From: Bacteroidales bacterium
Lineage (GTDB): Bacteria > Bacteroidota > Bacteroidia > Bacteroidales > UBA10428
Assembly: GCA_016926235.1 (NCBI GenBank)
Contig: JAFGOZ010000722.1
Location: forward strand, 1 to 28,114
DNA: 28,114 bases
Direction: 5' to 3'
How positions within the stretch are numbered: the first letter of the stretch is position 1; each line of letters opens with the position of its first letter. Made by a program: the position numbers and the translations under genes. This document shows positions 24,567-28,114 of this stretch, piece by piece. Under the pieces are notes generated by a model. That model was not told the origin of the DNA and searched no databases. It was given only the letters and a program-made list of their open reading frames with translations.

Positions 24567-25490
24567 TTACCGTTTCTTTCTCATTGCAGCTGCTTTTTTT
24601 ACGTTGTTATAGTTGAGTACAACCAGTGAAATAGCAATAATCACCATTCCAATAATGGATATTAGCTCAGGATGCTCATTGGGTAAAATAATCCAGCTAA
24701 GAACAGCCCCAAACAAAGGAACCAGGAACTTCCAGATATTAACTTCAGAAACCTTGACTGCAGGCCTTTGCAACAAAATAAACCAAATAGAAAATGCAAC
24801 GGATGAAACAAAAGTTAGCCAGCCAAGGGTAGCAAAATATTGCCAGGTATAGACATTCTTTATTGAGGACTCAATAGGTAATGATAATAGGAGTATTGCC
24901 AAGCCTCCAATAGAAAGTTGTGCCGAGTTTAGTATAAGTGCCGAACCTTTTTCTTTATTTTTCGCTATCATAACATTTCCATAACCACCGCAAATATTAG
25001 AAGTTATAAGTATCAATATTCCCCAGAATTCCTTCCCTTCAACCCAGCTTAAATCGTATTTATCGGCTGCAATGATTATTATACCAATAATTCCAATCGA
25101 AATAGAAAGTAATTTTCGGATAGTCATCTTATCGTTATGCAGTGCCAAATGCGCCATAATGGCAATAAACAAAGGACCAGCACCAACAATAATGGCAGTT
25201 ATAGAGGCGGGCACCAGTTTCAATCCCAGATAAAAAAGGCTATACAAAAGAAAGGTTTGAAAAAGACTAATTTTTAGTATTGGAATTATATTCATTCGTA
25301 CAGTCGAAATATACTTTTTAATTCCTCCACAAAAAGGTACGATCACCAAGCCAGACAGTAAAAAACGCAGACCTGCAAAATTCAGTGGGGAGGTATATTG
25401 CATGCCTATTTTTATACTAAAAAAGGCAGTTGACCATAACAGGCAGGCTGTTATGGCCATTATGGTAGTTGATGTAAGAAGTTTTCTCAA
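24567..25490 (-). CDS. EamA/DMT-family transporter
   Basis: A 307-residue integral membrane protein with about ten hydrophobic helices arranged as two EamA repeats (about 10-140 and 152-292). The drug/metabolite transporter pattern is visible in the N-terminal ITACLLWSTAFFSIKIGM (13-30), LRFLLSGL (41-48), PASITAIIVGAGPLFIA (94-110) and the matching second repeat around SSVAFSIWFILLQRPAVKVSEVNIWKFLVPLFGAVLSW. It ends with a basic tail (KKAAAMRKKR). Substrates of this family range from amino acids to nucleotides and cannot be read from sequence. The start is Met1, which puts the first helix at the normal position. It is 55 bp upstream of amrS on the same strand and divergent from the Cache kinase gene by 164 bp, in which no clear promoter was found. 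Confidence 0.92.
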   Translation of the reverse strand: MRKLLTSTTIMAITACLLWSTAFFSIKIGMQYTSPLNFAGLRFLLSGLVIVPFCGGIKKYISTVRMNIIPILKISLFQTFLLYSLFYLGLKLVPASITAIIVGAGPLFIAIMAHLALHNDKMTIRKLLSISIGIIGIIIIAADKYDLSWVEGKEFWGILILITSNICGGYGNVMIAKNKEKGSALILNSAQLSIGGLAILLLSLPIESSIKNVYTWQYFATLGWLTFVSSVAFSIWFILLQRPAVKVSEVNIWKFLVPLFGAVLSWIILPNEHPELISIIGMVIIAISLVVLNYNNVKKAAAMRKKR

Positions 25491-25640
25491 TATTGCATCA
25501 ATTTTAATAAATTAAAAATAACTAATAAATACCATTCTGCTTTATAAAACAAAATATAATTAACTATTTCTATTTTTAGTAACTTTCATAAAAATAAAAC
25601 CTCATCTTAAAGAATAAATTATACTTATTTATGAAATAAT

Positions 25641-25647
25641 AGAAGGA
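25641..25647 (+). promoter_or_regulatory. Ribosome binding site of the Cache-PAS kinase gene
   Basis: AGAAGGA lies 7 nt before the ATG at 25655. It is one of the few recognisable Shine-Dalgarno sequences in this window and supports that start. An out-of-frame ATG at 25650 reaches a stop after one more codon. Confidence 0.55.
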
Positions 25648-25654
25648 TAATGCT

Positions 25655-27709
25655 ATGAAATCATTAATTAAACATAGTAAATCAATAATACCCGCATTCG
25701 CAATTCTGAGCCTTATCTACATATCATTAATAATTTATATAATACCTGAATATAAAAAGGCTTTAGTTGAAAGCAGAAAAGAGGGAGTAATTGAATTAAC
25801 CCGAAGTGCAATAAGTATAATGAACCACTTTTATCAAAGCTATAAGAAAGAAATAATTGATTCTGCTGAGGCCAGAAATAAAGCAATTGAGACGATTAGT
25901 TACATTAGATATGGTGAAGAAAACAAAGATTATTTCTGGATCATTGATCTCCAACCGGTGATGATTATGCACCCATACCGACCTGAATTGGTAGGAACGT
26001 ATGTAGGCAATTACATTGATCCAACCGGGAAAAAAGTATTTTTATCAGCAGTTGAAATTGTAAAAAAAAACAGTAGTGGTTTTATTAATTATCAATGGCA
26101 ATGGAAAGATGACCCTACTAGAATTGAAAAAAAGACCTCGTATATAATCCTCAATAAATCGTGGAACCTTATAATAGGAACTGGAATGTACCTTGATGAT
26201 ATTGAAAGGAAAATCTCAAATACTACAAATACAATCAATACTGTTGGTTTTATAATACTATTTAGCCTTCTTCTAATATTTGGGTATTCCAGTTATATTT
26301 CCATAAAAAGCAAACAGAAAGAGGAAAAAGCTATTATCAGAACTGAATTATCGGAAGAAAAATATAAAATGATACTCGCACATGCAAACTCAGCAATAAT
26401 ACAAACAGATAATTCAGGGAATATAACCTATTTTAATGAATTTGCCGAGAGTTTATTCGGATATGAGCAATCGGAAATTCTGAATCAAAATATTGTTGAG
26501 ATGCTTTTTATAAATAAAGACAACACAGATTTAAAAACTGAATTCAATACAATACTAAAAAATCATTATTTAGAAACCTGGAATTCCACTAAATCTAAGG
26601 AAAAAAAATACATTGCATGGTATAACAAACCTTTATATGATGAGCAAAACAATATTAATGGGATTATAACCATAGGAACTGATATCTCTGAACAAAAAAA
26701 AATACTGGATGCCCTTACTGAAAGTGAAGAAAGGTTTAGAACAATATTCAATTCAGTCATTGAAGGAATTGTTATCTTTTCAAAAAAAGGCGAAATCCTG
26801 GAAATTAATAAATCAACACTGCATAGCACAGGATATACCATTGAAGAATTAAGACACATAAAGATAACCGATTTGTTTAATATACCTGACTTACTGATTG
26901 ACAGAACACTAAATTTGGTCATAGGAGATAATGGATATACTTATGAGCAGTTAACCTATTTCAACAAAACAGGAGAACCAATCCCAATTGAAACAACTAT
27001 CACTCCGATTACATACAAAAAAGAAGCCGCATATATTGCTGTGTCAAGGAATTTAAGAGAATTTACCCGCATACAAAATACTATTTTCAATACATCTGTT
27101 AGAGTTGAAGAAATGGAAAGGAGCAGAATTGCAAGAGAATTGCATGACAGCCTGTCTCCTTTGCTGTCAATAATTAAACTCTCTATTCAATCTTTAAAAA
27201 TGGTAAAGGACGAATTTGTATTTTTTGATTTGATTAAACATGCAGAGAGTTCAATTGATGAATCAATCAGAGTAGTAGCTGAGATTTCAAATAACTTAAG
27301 CCCGCATATTCTTGAAAATTTTGGATTAATTGCGGCTATAGAATGGTATGCAAATAAGATCAAAGCTACTCAAAAAATTACCATATCTATTAACTCAAAT
27401 ATCCACGAACCACTTGAAAAAAATTTAGAGGTATTACTATATAGAGTTACAACCGAATTACTAAATAACACGGTTAAATATTCAAAAGCCACACAAATTT
27501 CAATAAATATTATTTTAAAAAAATCTCTATTCCTAAACTACAGGGACAATGGTATTGGATATAACTATTACGAAATAATAAAGGAAAAAAAAGGGATGGG
27601 GTTATTTAATATTGTCAACAGAATAAAATCAATTAATGGTAATATTCTTTTTAATAATCTAAATAAATCGTTCTCTGTCTTAATTGTTATACCTGAAATA
27701 AAAAACTAA
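25655..27709 (+). CDS. Membrane sensor histidine kinase (Cache-PAS-PAS-HisKA_3-HATPase)
   Basis: A 684-residue sensor kinase of the NarL/DesK-type HisKA_3 class. Its layout is TM1 (about 11-30), a periplasmic single Cache_2-type domain (33-190; KDYFWIIDLQPVMIMHPYRPELVG), TM2 (about 195-214), PAS domains (about 236-346 and 356-470), and a dimerisation domain with phosphoacceptor His497 in RIARELHDSLSPLLS. The ATPase domain has an N box ELLNNTVKYS (601-610), DNGIGY (631-636) and GMGLFNIVNR (647-656). Cache domains of this kind bind small organic acids or similar metabolites in the periplasm; the ligand here is not determinable. Start is supported by AGAAGGA 7 nt upstream. The response regulator begins 2 bp after its stop, so the pair is co-transcribed and likely cognate. 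Confidence 0.95.
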   Translation: MKSLIKHSKSIIPAFAILSLIYISLIIYIIPEYKKALVESRKEGVIELTRSAISIMNHFYQSYKKEIIDSAEARNKAIETISYIRYGEENKDYFWIIDLQPVMIMHPYRPELVGTYVGNYIDPTGKKVFLSAVEIVKKNSSGFINYQWQWKDDPTRIEKKTSYIILNKSWNLIIGTGMYLDDIERKISNTTNTINTVGFIILFSLLLIFGYSSYISIKSKQKEEKAIIRTELSEEKYKMILAHANSAIIQTDNSGNITYFNEFAESLFGYEQSEILNQNIVEMLFINKDNTDLKTEFNTILKNHYLETWNSTKSKEKKYIAWYNKPLYDEQNNINGIITIGTDISEQKKILDALTESEERFRTIFNSVIEGIVIFSKKGEILEINKSTLHSTGYTIEELRHIKITDLFNIPDLLIDRTLNLVIGDNGYTYEQLTYFNKTGEPIPIETTITPITYKKEAAYIAVSRNLREFTRIQNTIFNTSVRVEEMERSRIARELHDSLSPLLSIIKLSIQSLKMVKDEFVFFDLIKHAESSIDESIRVVAEISNNLSPHILENFGLIAAIEWYANKIKATQKITISINSNIHEPLEKNLEVLLYRVTTELLNNTVKYSKATQISINIILKKSLFLNYRDNGIGYNYYEIIKEKKGMGLFNIVNRIKSINGNILFNNLNKSFSVLIVIPEIKN

Positions 27710-27711
27710 CT

Positions 27712-28114
27712 ATGAAGATATTAGTTGTTGACGATCATAAAATGTTCCGGGAAGGATTAAAAATGATATTATCAAATGTGGATTTCATATCACAGGTAGA
27801 TGATGCAGGCTCGGGACCTGAGTTTTTAGAGAAAATTAACCAAAACCTGCCAGACATTGTACTCATGGACATTATGATGCCTGATATGGATGGAATGCAG
27901 GCTACAGAGATTGCAATGGTCAAATACCCGGACTTAAAAATAATAGCCTTATCAAGTTATGGAGAAGAATACTATTATTATAGAATGACAAAAGCCGGAG
28001 TGAGAGGCTTTGTTCAAAAAAATACAGGAATTGAAGAATTGACAACTGCTATTGAAGAAGTTGCCAATGGGGAGTGCTATTTTTCAAAAGAAATTCTAAG
28101 AAATATAATAGTTA
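27712..28114 (+). CDS. NarL/FixJ-type response regulator, N-terminal part (cut by window end)
   Basis: The first 134 residues of a response regulator; the frame is open at the window end, so the C-terminal output domain (expected LuxR-type HTH) is not seen. The receiver domain has acidic residues VVDDHKMFREGL (5-16; Asp7, Asp8), phosphoacceptor Asp53 in IVLMDIMMPDMDG, ALSSYG with Ser81/Ser82 at the Thr/Ser position, and Lys103 in VRGFVQKN. The -GFVQKNTGIEELTTAIEEVANG- ending is typical of the NarL family just before the linker. The ATG at 27712 follows the kinase stop by 2 bp. It is the presumed partner of the upstream HisKA_3 kinase, which is the usual pairing for that class. Confidence 0.92.
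   Translation, partial: MKILVVDDHKMFREGLKMILSNVDFISQVDDAGSGPEFLEKINQNLPDIVLMDIMMPDMDGMQATEIAMVKYPDLKIIALSSYGEEYYYYRMTKAGVRGFVQKNTGIEELTTAIEEVANGECYFSKEILRNIIV

Noticed and set aside
26566..26922. 118-codon minus-strand open frame inside the Cache kinase gene
   Set aside because: It is antisense to the PAS domains of a clearly conserved kinase.
1..28114. rRNA, tRNA, CRISPR array, insertion sequence or prophage
   Set aside because: No transposase, integrase, tandem spaced repeats or tRNA-like cloverleaf was recognised by reading the sequence.

Overview
The window looks like chromosomal DNA of a Bacteroidota species, probably an environmental Bacteroidales/Marinilabiliales relative (inferred). 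The signs are: AT-rich DNA with A-rich leaders and few Shine-Dalgarno sites, TAnnTTTG-type promoter boxes, a secreted peptidase with a type IX secretion (T9SS) C-terminal sorting domain, a PorE-like OmpA protein, and SusD-era style lipoproteins with relaxed lipoboxes. There are 22 supported protein genes, the last cut by the window end. I see no rRNA, tRNA, CRISPR array, insertion sequence or prophage.

Left block (187-9081, all minus strand). A soluble hybrid histidine kinase (four PAS, GAF, HisKA, HATPase, receiver) is followed after 4 bp by a secreted propeller-like protein that I start at a GTG. Then come queE, a PorE-like TPR/PD40/OmpA protein, a secreted papain-like peptidase, a small Cys-rich DUF6485 protein and tag. 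Gaps are 4-54 bp, so read-through across the block is plausible. The first 186 bases, downstream of tag, hold nothing I can identify.

Middle block (9317-16435). A plus-strand Gfo/Idh/MocA oxidoreductase, with a candidate operator and promoter upstream, converges on a minus-strand gene series. In transcription order the series is PAP2 phosphatase, GT39 (ArnT/PMT-like) membrane glycosyltransferase, GT2 (polyprenyl-phosphate sugar synthase-like), a plant-type glucuronokinase-like GHMP kinase, galU, then a DUF6807 protein. The first five are overlapping or 4-6 bp apart. Together they form a plausible route from a free sugar (perhaps glucuronic acid) to sugar-1-phosphate, UDP-sugar, lipid-linked sugar, and transfer at the outer face of the inner membrane. 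This is the most interesting system in the window.

Right block (16621-28114). It holds a T9SS-targeted M1 metallopeptidase; an unrecognised membrane-anchored protein with possible Sm/SH3-like segments; a GH2 beta-galactosidase-family lipoprotein on the plus strand; a small lipoprotein; an amrS-type radical SAM enzyme; an EamA transporter; and a Cache-PAS-PAS HisKA_3 kinase with its NarL-type response regulator, truncated by the window end. By eye the GH2 protein has lost the acid/base Glu (now Lys469), all three active-site Mg ligands and several substrate-site residues, so it is probably a pseudoenzyme or has changed chemistry.
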